A DNA stretch of 36,858 nucleotides from Enhydrobacter sp. (GCA_026126105.1 JAHCJV010000055.1:1-36858); one strand, 5' to 3'; shown: positions 14,894 to 24,017, numbered from the stretch's first letter. Program-made: numbers and translations. Notes: generated from the letters alone by a model not told the origin.

Positions 14894-17011
14894 TCACCGT
14901 CCCGTATTCTCTCGCGTCAGCTCCGCCTCGATGCGGCGCAGCTCGTCGAGCGCCTCGTGCATCTGGCGGCGGTCGGGGACGGTCACCGAGACGTGGCGGC
15001 CGACCCGCGTGATCGCACTGCCGCCGTCGGTGCCGACGAGCCCGTCGAGGCGATAATACGTGATCGGCCGCACGAACCCCTTCGGCGTGGTCTGGCCCAT
15101 CGGCGTCGCCTCGACCGCGTGCTGGATCAGCAGCCACGTCGACTCGGCGATCAGGATCGTGTCGGCCTCCGCCCCCGCCTGCAGCCGCGCGGCGAGGTTA
15201 ACCGGGCTGCCGATCACCGTGTAGTCGAGCCGCTTGTCCGACCCGAAATTGCCCACCGTGCAGTAGCCCGTCACGATCCCCATGCGCGCATGCAGCGGCC
15301 GCGAGATGCCGTGCTCGCGCCACAGCCCGGCCAGCGCCAGCAGCCGGTCGCGCATGGCGAGCGCCATGCGCGCGCAGCGCAGCGCGTCGGCGCGGTCGCC
15401 CTCGGTCTCGGGATCGCCGAAGAACACCAGGATCGCGTCGCCGATGAACTTGTCGACCGTGCCGCCGTGCGCGATGGCGATGTCCGACATCTCGCGCAGG
15501 TAGGTGTTGATCAGGAACGACAGCCGCTCCGGCTCCATCCCGTCGGTGATGTCGGTGAAGCCCTCGATGTCGGAGAAGAAGATCGTCAGGTTCTTGCGCG
15601 CCAGCGCCGCCGCCGGCTCGCCGCGCGCCGAGAAGATCGAGCTGTAGATCTGCGGCGAGAGATACTTGGCGAGCCGGTTGGCCACCGTCTGCAGCTCGCT
15701 CGTGCGTTCCGCCACCAGCCGGTCGAGCGTCCCGGTGCGGGTCTGCACCTCGTCCGCCATCCGCGTGAAGGTCCGGGCCAGCTCGCCCAGCTCGTCGGTC
15801 CGCCGGCGCACCTGCGCGAGGCTCTCCGGATCGAAGCGCAGCTCCTCGAAGGCCGCCGCGGCGGCCGTGATGCGCACCACGGGCTCGGTGATGCGCCGGG
15901 CGACATAGAGCCAGCCGATCAGTAGCGCGCCCAGGATGCTGATGCCGTTGAGCAGCAGCAGCAGCTTGCTGCCGACGTCGATCGAACGGGTCGAGGCCGC
16001 CACCGCCTCCGCCGTCCGCGCCTCGACGCCAGCCACGAGCCGGTCGACCTCCGCGGTCAGCCGCGCAGCGACGGTCCTGGCCTGCTCGGCCAGCGTATTG
16101 GCGGCCCGTGCCTCGACGAGGAGGGAATGGCGCGGCGTGAACATGCCGTGCTCGCCTTCACCGAGCTTGACGAGGCTTTCGGCGAGCACGCGCAGCACCT
16201 CGCCGTCCTTGCCGCGGACGGCGCCGAGGGCGGCCCGGAACCGGTCGGCCGCCGCCTCGAAGCGCTCGCGCATCGGCGGCAGGAGATTCGGATCGGGGAT
16301 GTTGGCGGCTTCGGCCAGCAGGCCGCCGATCAGGTTGCCCTCGATGCCGAGCTGCATGATCGCCGTGTAGTCGAGCAGCGCGTTGCGCGACAGCCGCAGC
16401 TCCTGGGGAACCGGCGCCACCTCGTCGAGCGCGCCGTAGCCGGTCACCAGGAATAGCGTCGCGTCGTCGAGCAGGGGAACGAGCTTTTCGGTCAGGCGGC
16501 GATGCAGCTCCACCGCCAGGGCGCGGCGATGGGCCAGATCGCTCCCGAGCGCGAGCTGCCGGGCGACCGACTTGTCGAGCCGCTCGAGAATCGCGGCGAG
16601 CTCGCGGCTGTCATTGCGGATGTCGACGATCCGCCGCGGGATCTCCGGATCGACCGTCGCGCTCACCTCGCCCTCGAGCGAATCGATCAGCCGGGTTATG
16701 ACCTCCTGCTGGGCGCGCAGGGCGGCCATAATGCTGCGCTGCTGCTCCTCGTCCGCGGCCGCCACCAGGGCCGGCGTGGTGGCGACGACCAGCGCGGTCT
16801 GGCGCGCGAGGCGCAGCGAATCGGCGATCGACGGGATATGCTCGTCCGTGATCCGGCGCTGGACCTGCCCGAGCTCCACGAACGAGATCCAGGCGACCAC
16901 GCTGGCCGCCAGGGTGAGCGCCACCGCGCCTGCGATCGCGAGGTAGAGCTTGGTGGACAGTCCGAGCCGCGGGCGGCGACGGGGTCTCCCGGCGGAAGGT
17001 GTCAGGCTCAT
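14894..17011 (-). CDS. Membrane-bound adenylate cyclase (class III) with periplasmic sensor and HAMP domain
   Basis: A 705-residue protein. Helix 1 (about 22-42) is followed by a long helical periplasmic sensor region (about 45-345, TorS-like in pattern), helix 2 (about 349-370), HAMP (about 370-425) and a catalytic domain (about 472-655). Metal-binding Asp481 (FFSDIEGFT) and Asp525 (FIGDAILVFFGD) are present. Lys521 and Asp596 (KRLDYTVIG) specify adenine, and Asn605/Arg609 (VNLAARL) stabilise the transition state. It should therefore make cAMP. Its ATG overlaps the stop of the upstream ligand-binding protein gene (ATGA), a strong sign that the periplasmic binding protein feeds the signal to this sensor. 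Confidence 0.92.
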   Translation of the reverse strand: MSLTPSAGRPRRRPRLGLSTKLYLAIAGAVALTLAASVVAWISFVELGQVQRRITDEHIPSIADSLRLARQTALVVATTPALVAAADEEQQRSIMAALRAQQEVITRLIDSLEGEVSATVDPEIPRRIVDIRNDSRELAAILERLDKSVARQLALGSDLAHRRALAVELHRRLTEKLVPLLDDATLFLVTGYGALDEVAPVPQELRLSRNALLDYTAIMQLGIEGNLIGGLLAEAANIPDPNLLPPMRERFEAAADRFRAALGAVRGKDGEVLRVLAESLVKLGEGEHGMFTPRHSLLVEARAANTLAEQARTVAARLTAEVDRLVAGVEARTAEAVAASTRSIDVGSKLLLLLNGISILGALLIGWLYVARRITEPVVRITAAAAAFEELRFDPESLAQVRRRTDELGELARTFTRMADEVQTRTGTLDRLVAERTSELQTVANRLAKYLSPQIYSSIFSARGEPAAALARKNLTIFFSDIEGFTDITDGMEPERLSFLINTYLREMSDIAIAHGGTVDKFIGDAILVFFGDPETEGDRADALRCARMALAMRDRLLALAGLWREHGISRPLHARMGIVTGYCTVGNFGSDKRLDYTVIGSPVNLAARLQAGAEADTILIAESTWLLIQHAVEATPMGQTTPKGFVRPITYYRLDGLVGTDGGSAITRVGRHVSVTVPDRRQMHEALDELRRIEAELTRENTGR

Positions 17012-18195
17012 CGTGCGAGGCGGTCGGTCGGCACGACGGCGCCGTCGTGGATCACGGTCAGATAGACCTGGTGCGACCCGCTGTTGTCGCGCCGGCCGTA
17101 CTTCAGGATGAAGCCGCCGATGTCGAACGTGCCGGTATCGCCGAGGGCCGACAGGAAGCCTTCGCGGGTCGGCGGATTGCCGGCGCGCGCAAGGACGGCG
17201 GCCGTGAGCCGGCCCGCGACGTACCCTTCGAGCGAGCCGTACGACGGGCGCGCGCCGCCATCGCTCGCCACCAGCGCCTGCCGGTACTGCGACAGCAGCG
17301 GCAGGTCGTCGCCTTCGGGAAACGGCATGACCTGGCTGACATACACGTTGTTGCCCGCGTCATTGACGCTGGCGGCGAGCGCGTCGCTGCCGACGAAGGA
17401 GATGTTGACGATGTGGGCCCCGATCCCGAGCTTGCGTGCCCACTGGGTGAACACGGCGCTCGGCTGGTAGGCACCGATGACGATGATCGCCTCGGGCTTC
17501 TCCCGCTCGAGGCCGAGCAGCGCGGTCTTCACCGCCGTCGTATTGCGCATGTAGGTGCCGGCCCCGACGAGCTCGAGGCCGCGCCGTTCGAGCGCGCGGC
17601 GCACGCCGGCCAGGCCGCTGCGGCCGAACGAGTCGTCCTGGTAGAGCACGGCGATGCGCGCGATGCCGAGATCGCCGATAAGCCGCGCCACGATCGTCTC
17701 GGTCTCCTCGAAGTAGCTCGCGCGGACGTTGACGACGTGGCCGAGCGCGGGATCGCGCAGGAACTCCGCGCCGGAGTATGGCGCGATGAACGGCACGGCT
17801 GCGGCGCGGGCGATCGGTTCGGTGGCCGCCGACGTCGGCGTGCCGACCGCGCCGATCAGGGCGAAGACACGATCGTCGTCGATCAGCCGGCGGGTGTTCT
17901 CGATCGCCAGCTCGGGCTCGTAGCGGTCGTCGTAGGAGCGCAGCTCGAGACGGCGGCCGCCGACGCCGCCGGCCCGGTTGACCTCGTCGAAGGCCGCGAC
18001 GATGCCGCGCCGCATCTCGGTGCCGAGATTGGCGGCCGGCCCGCCCAGCGCCGCCGACTGGCCGAACAGGATGCGCTCGGCCGTCACGCCCGGCGACGCT
18101 GCCGCGGCGGGCGCCTGTCCCGCCGGCTGGGCGGCAGCGCACGCCGCAGCCAGCCACAGCAGCACGGCAACAACGTGTATCAGGTGCTTCTTCAT
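17008..18195 (-). CDS. Periplasmic ligand-binding protein, Leu/Ile/Val-binding (type I) family
   Basis: A 395-residue protein with a signal peptide (MKKHLIHVVAVLLWLAAACA). A Cys at its end could be a lipobox variant (LAAAC). The periplasmic binding protein type I fold follows: ILFGQSAALGGPAANLGTEMRRGI, then LIGAVGTPTSAATEPIA, then IAVLYQDDSFGRSGLAGV. No permease or ATPase genes are near. Instead the gene overlaps the adenylate cyclase gene by 4 bases, so the protein probably acts as the ligand-sensing partner of that enzyme rather than in uptake. The Shine-Dalgarno-like GGGGG lies in a hairpin ahead of ATG 18195. Confidence 0.88.
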   Translation of the reverse strand: MKKHLIHVVAVLLWLAAACAAAQPAGQAPAAAASPGVTAERILFGQSAALGGPAANLGTEMRRGIVAAFDEVNRAGGVGGRRLELRSYDDRYEPELAIENTRRLIDDDRVFALIGAVGTPTSAATEPIARAAAVPFIAPYSGAEFLRDPALGHVVNVRASYFEETETIVARLIGDLGIARIAVLYQDDSFGRSGLAGVRRALERRGLELVGAGTYMRNTTAVKTALLGLEREKPEAIIVIGAYQPSAVFTQWARKLGIGAHIVNISFVGSDALAASVNDAGNNVYVSQVMPFPEGDDLPLLSQYRQALVASDGGARPSYGSLEGYVAGRLTAAVLARAGNPPTREGFLSALGDTGTFDIGGFILKYGRRDNSGSHQVYLTVIHDGAVVPTDRLAR

Positions 18196-18202
18196 CGCGC
18201 CG

Positions 18203-18218
18203 CCCCCGGAAACGGGGG
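18203..18218 (-). promoter_or_regulatory. Hairpin covering the ribosome site of the ligand-binding protein gene
   Basis: On the minus strand CCCCCG and CGGGGG form a perfect 6-bp stem around TTTC. The 3' arm GGGGG is the only Shine-Dalgarno-like sequence and stands 8 bases before ATG 18195. The hairpin would restrain translation of the sensor-cyclase operon. Confidence 0.5.
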
Positions 18219-18419
18219 TAACATTCCGTACCGGATGCCGTCCACACGCGGAAATTACCCGGATCGCGCACATTTTTGCCGCGAAGTCCACGTTACATTC
18301 GCGAAACATAACTGGCGTAGTTGTTGCGACGCTATCGAGCCACAGCAAAGAGGCTGGCGTCATAGGCCGATTGCCGGATGATGACGCCCGCTGAGTCTCG
18401 TTCAACGAGGGAGCCGAGC

Positions 18420-18671
18420 ATGCACGACATCGAGCAAACGATTTCGCAGATTCTCGTCCGTCACTTCGGTGTCGAGGAGGACCAGATCACCCCGGCGGCC
18501 AGCTTCCGGGCCGACATGTCGGCCGACAGCCTCGATCTGCTCGACCTGACGCTCGCGATCGAGGATGCGTTCGGCATCGAGATCGAGGAGCGGGTCGCCG
18601 AGGAGATCCATACCGTCGGCGACCTGATCGACTTCGTCCGCAGCCAGCGGGTCGGGCTTCAGGCGGCCTGA
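18420..18671 (+). CDS. Acyl carrier protein
   Basis: An 83-residue acidic four-helix protein with the phosphopantetheine attachment site ADSLDLLDL (Ser37), followed by LAIEDAFGIEIEERVAEEI and the C-terminal helix TVGDLIDFVRSQ. It carries acyl chains as thioesters in the cytoplasm. GAGGGAG stands 6 bases before ATG 18420; an in-frame ATG at 18378 lacks this. It stands alone, away from fab or nod genes, so a role in a special lipid or secondary pathway is possible. It converges on the CorC-type gene 20 bases on. Confidence 0.9.
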   Translation: MHDIEQTISQILVRHFGVEEDQITPAASFRADMSADSLDLLDLTLAIEDAFGIEIEERVAEEIHTVGDLIDFVRSQRVGLQAA

Positions 18672-18691
18672 GCCGCCCGATCGCGCGGCCC

Positions 18692-19966
18692 CTACTCCAC
18701 CTTCGTCATCAGGACCTGATCGATGCGGCGGCGGTCCAGGTCGACCACCTCGATCCGCCAGCCGCTCACGGTGACCCCGTCGCCGACTTTGGGCATGCGG
18801 CGCAGCTGGTGCAGCACCAGGCCTGCGACCGTGTGATAGTCGGGGTCGGGCGGAAGCTGCAGCGGGATGGTCTCCATGAGTGTGTCGACCGGCAGGGCGC
18901 CCGCGATCAGGTACGAGCCGTCCTCGCGGCGCACGATCATTGGGTCCTCCTCGTCGTCGTCGGAATGATCGCTGCGAATGGCGCGCAAGGCGTCGGCCCG
19001 CGTAACGAGCCCCACCGTGTGCCCGTATTCGTCGACGACCAGGCCGATGCCGCTGCGCGATTCGTGCAGCCGGTCGAGCGCCTGCAGCGCATTCAGCGTG
19101 TCGGGGAAGACCACCGGGTGATGCAGCAGCTCGCGGATCGGGGTCATGCGGCCATCGAGCCGGTCCTGCAGCAGGCGCCGGGCGCGCAGCACGCCCACGA
19201 CATTGTCCGGGTGATCGTCGCAGGCCAGCAGCCAGGTCCGGTCGGATTTGCGGATGGCGTCGACGATCTCCTTGTCCGTCTCGCCGATATCGATCCATTC
19301 GACGTCGGGACGCGGCGTCATGATGGCGCGCACGCTGCGGTCGGCCAGGCGCATGATGCCGCTGATCATGCGGCGCTCGGCAGGCAGGAGGACGCCCGAC
19401 GACTCGGCGTCCGCGATCATGCCCTTGACCTCGTCCTCGGTGACCCCCTCCTTCTCGTCGCCGCGGATGCCGAACAGGCGCAGTAGCACGCTCGACGACC
19501 AGTCGAGCAGGGCGACGAGCGGCGTCGCCGCATAGGCCATCGCCGCCAGCGGCCGGGCGACGACGACGGCGATGGCCTCCGGGGCGCGCAGCGCGATCTG
19601 CTTGGGCACGAGCTCGCCCACGACGACCGAGAGGAAGGTCACGATGCCGACGACGAGGCCGAAGCCCAGCGGGTCCGCCACACGCTCGGACAGCCCATAG
19701 GAGACGAGGACATCGGCCAGCGCCGCGCCGATCGTCGCGCCCGAGAAGGCGCCGGCAAGGATGCCGACCAAGGTGATGCCGATCTGCACGGTCGACAGGA
19801 ACCGACCGGGATCGTCGAACAGCGCCAGCGCTGCCCGGGCGCCCTTGCTGCCTCTTTCGGCGAGGGCCTTGAGCCGGCCGCGGCGCGAGGAGATTACCGC
19901 AAGCTCGGACAGCGAAAACGAGGCGTTGAGGAGGATCAGCACCGCCGTCAGCAGGATATCGACCAT
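18692..19966 (-). CDS. CNNM/CorC (TlyC, hemolysin-type) transporter protein
   Basis: The 424-residue protein has the DUF21/CNNM membrane domain at the N-terminus (LLTAVLILLNASFSLSELAV, SRRGRLKALAERG, STVQIGITLVGILAGAFSG, VVGELVPKQIAL). A linker and a CBS pair (about 200-325) follow, with MTPRPDVEWIDI and DEYGHTVGLVTRADALRAI. The C-terminal CorC_HlyC domain (about 345-424) reads DGSYLIAGALPVDTLMETI and GDGVTVSGWRIEVVDLDRRR. Members export magnesium or help in ion homeostasis in the inner membrane. The start at 19966 has only weak GGGG bases upstream. The name hemolysin is historical. Confidence 0.92.
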   Translation of the reverse strand: MVDILLTAVLILLNASFSLSELAVISSRRGRLKALAERGSKGARAALALFDDPGRFLSTVQIGITLVGILAGAFSGATIGAALADVLVSYGLSERVADPLGFGLVVGIVTFLSVVVGELVPKQIALRAPEAIAVVVARPLAAMAYAATPLVALLDWSSSVLLRLFGIRGDEKEGVTEDEVKGMIADAESSGVLLPAERRMISGIMRLADRSVRAIMTPRPDVEWIDIGETDKEIVDAIRKSDRTWLLACDDHPDNVVGVLRARRLLQDRLDGRMTPIRELLHHPVVFPDTLNALQALDRLHESRSGIGLVVDEYGHTVGLVTRADALRAIRSDHSDDDEEDPMIVRREDGSYLIAGALPVDTLMETIPLQLPPDPDYHTVAGLVLHQLRRMPKVGDGVTVSGWRIEVVDLDRRRIDQVLMTKVE

Positions 19967-20038
19967 GATCGCCCCAATAGAGGGCCACCGGCAGCCGTCC
20001 GCAAGGCGCAACACTGCCTGTGATTCGCCCACCGGCGA

Positions 20039-21367
20039 TCAGGATCGGGGCACGAATCGGCCGCGCAGCGACCGCTCGACGGCAAGAAGCAGCAGTACGG
20101 AGGCGCCAAACAGCGGCAGGACGGCGCCCATCAGGCATGCCGCGGCGACGAGCGGCCGGGGCCAGCCGATGCGGACCTGCGGCGGCACGCCCCAGCCCCG
20201 CCCCGGCCGGCGCATCAGCCACGACAAGGCACCCGTCACCGAGAGCCAGACCAAGGACAGGGCGAAGGCCGTGTTTAGCCAGACGTTCCAGGCGCCGAAA
20301 TCGCCTTGATGGACGTGAATGCCGAAGCCGACCGTCCGCGGAATCGCCGGCTCGTCGGTCCGGCTCACGTCCCAGACCACGCGTCCGGTAACCGGGTCGC
20401 CCAGCAGCACGCGATCGTCCGCCGGCGGATTGTCGCGGCTCATCAGATAGAGCGGTGCGTTCGGCCACGGCGCGAGGCGGATGCTCATTCCGGGCCCGAG
20501 GCCGCGGGCGCGCGCTTCGGCGACAAGGCTGTCGATCGGCCGAAGAACCTCCTCCATGCGCCCCGTCGACGCGCCGCCCGGGGAGAAGCCCGCGCTGCCC
20601 TGCTGGCCGAGCAGCGACTGCACGCGCGAAAGAACCTGCCCGCCCCAGAAGGAGGTCCACGGCAAGGCGCTGACGAGGAAGAACAGGAACACGGCCGAGA
20701 ACAGGACGGCCACCGTCGCATGCAGATCGCGCACCAGGATGCGCCTGCCCTGATGGAGCCGCGGCACGAGGGCGGCAAGGAAGCCGCGTCCGCGCGGCCA
20801 CCAGAGATAGAGACCGGAGACGATCATGAAGATCGCCCACCCTGCCCCGAGCTCCAGCAGCCAGCTCCCGGCCGCCCCGAGCGGCCAGCCGCCATGGAGC
20901 GCGCGCGACCAACCCGGCAGCCACTCGGCCGCCGTCAGCGCGCCCAGCACGCGCGCGCCGTACGGATCGACGAACACCGGCCACGGCAAGCCGCTGTCGG
21001 TCAGCAGCAGCACGGTCGTGCTGCGGCCCGGGTCGCCGGGGAGGACGACCTCGGCGACACCCGGTCCGCGCTGTTCAGCGCCGGCCTGAGCCGCCGGCGT
21101 CGAGTGGCCGCCGTGACCTTGGCTCGCAGAGTGTCGCGTACCACCGGTCTGCGGCGCGGTGGCGAGGGCAGCAGCGACCTGGGCGCTGACGGGCGCAGGC
21201 ATTCCGCGCGCCTCGACGAAGCGCAGCGAGGGATGGCGCTGGTCTACGAGCCGCTCCGCCCACAGATAGATCGTCCCGGTCGTGCTCTGCCACAGCACGA
21301 ACGGGACCACGATCAGCGCCGCCAGGAAATGCCAGCGCCAGAGCATCGCGTACAGGCGGCCGTCCAT
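20039..21367 (-). CDS. PepSY-associated membrane protein
   Basis: The 442-residue protein has four or five membrane helices: WRWHFLAALIVVPFVLWQST near the N-terminus, LELGAGWAIFMIVSGLYLWW, VAVLFSAVFLFFLVSALPW, and a late pair including VWLNTAFALSLVWLSVTGAL. The PepSY_TM pattern includes conserved His residues in RDLHATVAVL and GFGIHVHQGDFG. Such proteins sit next to TonB receptors and are proposed to reduce ferric siderophores or metals in the inner membrane. An unusual His-rich loop (HSASQGHGGHSTPA, about residue 80-94) may bind metal. Its ATG overlaps the receptor's stop (TGATG sharing an A), so they are coupled. Confidence 0.87.
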   Translation of the reverse strand: MDGRLYAMLWRWHFLAALIVVPFVLWQSTTGTIYLWAERLVDQRHPSLRFVEARGMPAPVSAQVAAALATAPQTGGTRHSASQGHGGHSTPAAQAGAEQRGPGVAEVVLPGDPGRSTTVLLLTDSGLPWPVFVDPYGARVLGALTAAEWLPGWSRALHGGWPLGAAGSWLLELGAGWAIFMIVSGLYLWWPRGRGFLAALVPRLHQGRRILVRDLHATVAVLFSAVFLFFLVSALPWTSFWGGQVLSRVQSLLGQQGSAGFSPGGASTGRMEEVLRPIDSLVAEARARGLGPGMSIRLAPWPNAPLYLMSRDNPPADDRVLLGDPVTGRVVWDVSRTDEPAIPRTVGFGIHVHQGDFGAWNVWLNTAFALSLVWLSVTGALSWLMRRPGRGWGVPPQVRIGWPRPLVAAACLMGAVLPLFGASVLLLLAVERSLRGRFVPRS

Positions 21368-23451
21368 CAGAACCTCACCTTCAGCCCGGCGAAGACGGTG
21401 AACGGCGTGCCCTGCTGCGGCGGGGCGAAGCCTGAGTTGTCGGCGATGTAGTACTGGTTGAACAGGTTCTGGATCTCGACGAACGGCTCGATGCCCCTGG
21501 CGAACCGGTAGCCCGCCGAGACATCGAACACGGTGAAGCTGTCGAGCGGCAGGGTGTTGGCATTGTCCCCCCACGACTGGCCGATCCAGCGGAAGCGCGC
21601 TGCGGCGCGCCAGCCGCGCGGGTCGTTCCAGCTCAGGGTCGCCGCCGCCTGCTGGGTGGGAATGCCGGCCTGCTGCTTGCCGATGCTGGCCGGATCGAAC
21701 TGGTTCTCGACGATCTTCGAGCTGACCGTCGTGTAGTTCGCGTCGAGCTTCAGCCCGGGCATGATCTGCCAGCCGGCCTGCAGCTCGATGCCCTGCACGA
21801 TGGCCTTGCCGGCGTTGATGTTCTTGGTGCCGAAGAAGAAGCCCGCCGGCAGCTCGGTCGGCGCCAGCGTCCGCAGGGTGATGAGGTTGGTGACCTCCTG
21901 GTAGAAGGCTGTGAACTGACCCGTCACGGGACCGAAGGTCAGGTCGAATCCGCCTTCGACGCCCTTCAGCCTTTCGGGCGTGAGCTGCGCGTTGGGCAGG
22001 AAGACGAGCGATGTCGTGCTGAAGGCGCGATAGAGGTTGTCGAGATTGGGCGCGCGGAACGCGGTGTAGGCCGCCGCTCGAAGGCCGAGGTTGGAGGTCG
22101 GCGTCCACAGCACCGACACGCGCGGATCGAAGCTGTTCTGCGCGCTGTCGGGCACCGTCCCCTGCCCGCCCGGCGCGCCGTCGTAGCCGTCGAAGTTCAC
22201 GAAGTTCTGGAAGCGCGCGCTCAGCAGGATCTCGAGCGAGTCGACCGGGAAGATGTCGAGCTGCCCGAACAGGCCGGCGAAGCGCTGCTGGCCCGAGCCG
22301 ACGTCGGTGCGGATCTGGCTGCCCGCCTGGCTGAGGATCGCCGTGGTGTCCTGCCCCGAGATCTGCTGGAAGTCGACGCCGACACTGGCCAGCCGCACGA
22401 CGTCGTTGATGCGGCCCGAGAGCTGGGCCGAGGCACCGGTCGACCAGACCGGCGTGTTGTGGATGCCCTGGACGTACTCGCCGAAGCCGAAGGCGGTGCC
22501 GGCCGGCGTCGCCGTGGTGTTGCTGACGGCCCGGCTCTGCTGGTGGAAGGCCGTCACGGTGAGGTCGCCCCAGCCGAGCTTTTTCACGAGATTGCCGGCG
22601 ATGTCGTAGTATTGCTGGTTGTTGGTCAGCAGCGGCGAGCGCAGCACCTGGTTCTCGTTGAAGACGTTGACGCGGACGTTGGCGCTCAGCGTCGGGTCGG
22701 GATCGAAATAGGCCGCGAACTGACCCGTCTGGGCGTTGAACGATGTCGGTGAGAACATTGGCCCGTAGGCCGGCTGGATCTGGTCGAAGCCGGCCGTGCC
22801 CCAAGCATTGAAGTTGCCCCGGACCTTGACGGCCTCCGACAGGATCACGTCGGCGGCGCCGTCGGCGCGATAGGTGCCGTAGCTGCCACCGCCGCCGCTC
22901 ACAAAAAAGGCCGTACGCTCGGGCTTGCGGGTGATGATGTTGACGACGCCGCCCATGGCATAGTTGCCCCAGATCGAGGCGCTCGCGCCGCGCACCACCT
23001 CGACCCGCTCGATGTTCTCCATCGGCACGCGGCTCCACTGCACGTAGCCGAAGAACGGATCGTTGAGCGGCACGCCGTCCAGCATCACGAGCCCGCGGAT
23101 GCCGCCCAGCCCGCGCATCGAAAACGAGTTGCCGGTCGGATGGATCTGGTAGCTCGCGATGAGCGGCAGGTTGATGCCGACGGTGGTACGCAGCACGTCG
23201 TCGAGCGCCTGCGCCGGCGTCTCGAGGATCTGCTCCTTGGGAACGACCGTCACGCTCATCGGCTGGTCGGCCAGCGTGCGCTCCGACCGGGTCGCCGAGA
23301 CCACGAGGGCCGGCAGCCGGGTCTCGGTGCCGATGCCGGTTGCCGGTGCAGCGGAGGGGACGGGCGATGTCTGGTCTTGAGCGCGGGCGAGCACAGGCAC
23401 GAGCGCGAGGCCCGTGAAGGCGAGCAATGTCGCCCTGAAGATGGACAGCAT
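21367..23451 (-). CDS. TonB-dependent outer-membrane receptor
   Basis: The 694-residue protein begins with a signal peptide (MLSIFRATLLAFTGLALVPVLARAQ). A TonB box-like LPALVVSATRSERT leads into the plug domain (about 60-170: MSVTVVPKEQILETPAQALD, SFSMRGLGGIRGLVMLDGVP, IERVEVVRGASASIWGNYAMGG). A 22-strand barrel follows, ending LNQ/FNQYYIADNS...FAGLKVRF with the terminal Phe needed for BAM recognition. It imports a ligand through the outer membrane using TonB energy. Neighbouring PepSY and DUF2946 genes suggest a metal complex or siderophore. GGAG stands 8 bases before ATG 23451. The ligand is unknown. Confidence 0.92.
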   Translation of the reverse strand: MLSIFRATLLAFTGLALVPVLARAQDQTSPVPSAAPATGIGTETRLPALVVSATRSERTLADQPMSVTVVPKEQILETPAQALDDVLRTTVGINLPLIASYQIHPTGNSFSMRGLGGIRGLVMLDGVPLNDPFFGYVQWSRVPMENIERVEVVRGASASIWGNYAMGGVVNIITRKPERTAFFVSGGGGSYGTYRADGAADVILSEAVKVRGNFNAWGTAGFDQIQPAYGPMFSPTSFNAQTGQFAAYFDPDPTLSANVRVNVFNENQVLRSPLLTNNQQYYDIAGNLVKKLGWGDLTVTAFHQQSRAVSNTTATPAGTAFGFGEYVQGIHNTPVWSTGASAQLSGRINDVVRLASVGVDFQQISGQDTTAILSQAGSQIRTDVGSGQQRFAGLFGQLDIFPVDSLEILLSARFQNFVNFDGYDGAPGGQGTVPDSAQNSFDPRVSVLWTPTSNLGLRAAAYTAFRAPNLDNLYRAFSTTSLVFLPNAQLTPERLKGVEGGFDLTFGPVTGQFTAFYQEVTNLITLRTLAPTELPAGFFFGTKNINAGKAIVQGIELQAGWQIMPGLKLDANYTTVSSKIVENQFDPASIGKQQAGIPTQQAAATLSWNDPRGWRAAARFRWIGQSWGDNANTLPLDSFTVFDVSAGYRFARGIEPFVEIQNLFNQYYIADNSGFAPPQQGTPFTVFAGLKVRF

Positions 23452-23475
23452 GAAACACTCCGGAAACTGGATGAC

Positions 23476-23503
23476 AAAAAGCCCGCGCCGCCTGGGCGCG
23501 AGC
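23476..23503 (-). terminator. Rho-independent terminator or attenuator between the DUF2946 and TonB-receptor genes
   Basis: On the minus strand GCTCGCGCC and GGCGCGGGC pair at 8 of 9 positions around the 5-base loop CAGGC, followed directly by TTTTT (23480-23476). It lies 13 bases after the DUF2946 stop and 25 bases before the receptor ATG. It should end most DUF2946 transcripts, unless it is conditionally melted, leaving the receptor under partial read-through or a promoter squeezed into the same gap. Confidence 0.65.
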
Positions 23504-23515
23504 GTTCGGGAATTG

Positions 23516-23896
23516 TCAGGCAGTCGGAGGAGGTCCGTGCGGTTGGCTCGGCCCGTCGCGGATGCCGACCGGCGCCAGCGCATCGACAGCGACGACCGGC
23601 GGGCGATCGACGCCGCGCGCGTACTGGACGAGGAGGAATGCCGTCGCGAGCGCCGGCAGGGCGGCCGCGCAGGCCAGCCCGAGGCAGCACTTGGTCGTCT
23701 GATGCTGCTGCGGCAGCGACCGGTCGTCCGGCGCCTCCGCCGCGCACATCGCCTTCCACAGCAGGGTGGCGACTGGTCCGCCGTGCCGCATCAGGGCGGC
23801 GTGGGCGAGCGGCTGCAGGAAATTGATCGAAACCGCGAACAGGGCAACGGCCAACACCGCCGCCCGCCATTCCGATCTCGCTCTCCCGCCAACCAT
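23516..23896 (-). CDS. DUF2946-like membrane/secreted protein
   Basis: A 126-residue protein with an N-terminal hydrophobic segment (WRAAVLAVALFAVSINFLQPLAHA). A central CxxxG-like metal motif region (KCCLGLACAAALPALATAFLL) forms the second hydrophobic segment, and the tail is Pro-rich. DUF2946 proteins occur beside TonB receptors and copper genes; the paired Cys residues fit metal binding. The start at 23896 has only a weak ribosome site. It lies upstream of the TonB receptor on the same strand, with a terminator-like hairpin in between. Confidence 0.68.
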   Translation of the reverse strand: MVGGRARSEWRAAVLAVALFAVSINFLQPLAHAALMRHGGPVATLLWKAMCAAEAPDDRSLPQQHQTTKCCLGLACAAALPALATAFLLVQYARGVDRPPVVAVDALAPVGIRDGPSQPHGPPPTA

Positions 23897-24017
23897 GGCG
23901 GAACTTAGGCGGCAACGCCCTGCCGGCTCAAGCGGCATCGGTGTCACATCGCGGCGTGGAGCTCGCGATCGGAGCCGCCGTACGCGGTGCGGTGCTCCCC
24001 GCTTCCGAGCGTGTCGG

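Noticed and set aside
18402..20984. An 860-codon minus-strand frame spanning the CorC-type and PepSY genes
   Set aside because: It runs out of phase through two well-supported genes, with Arg/Ala/Gly-rich translation and no domain.
23452..23515. Cobalamin riboswitch before the TonB receptor
   Set aside because: The gap is only 64 bases and is filled by a terminator-type hairpin; no B12-box was seen.
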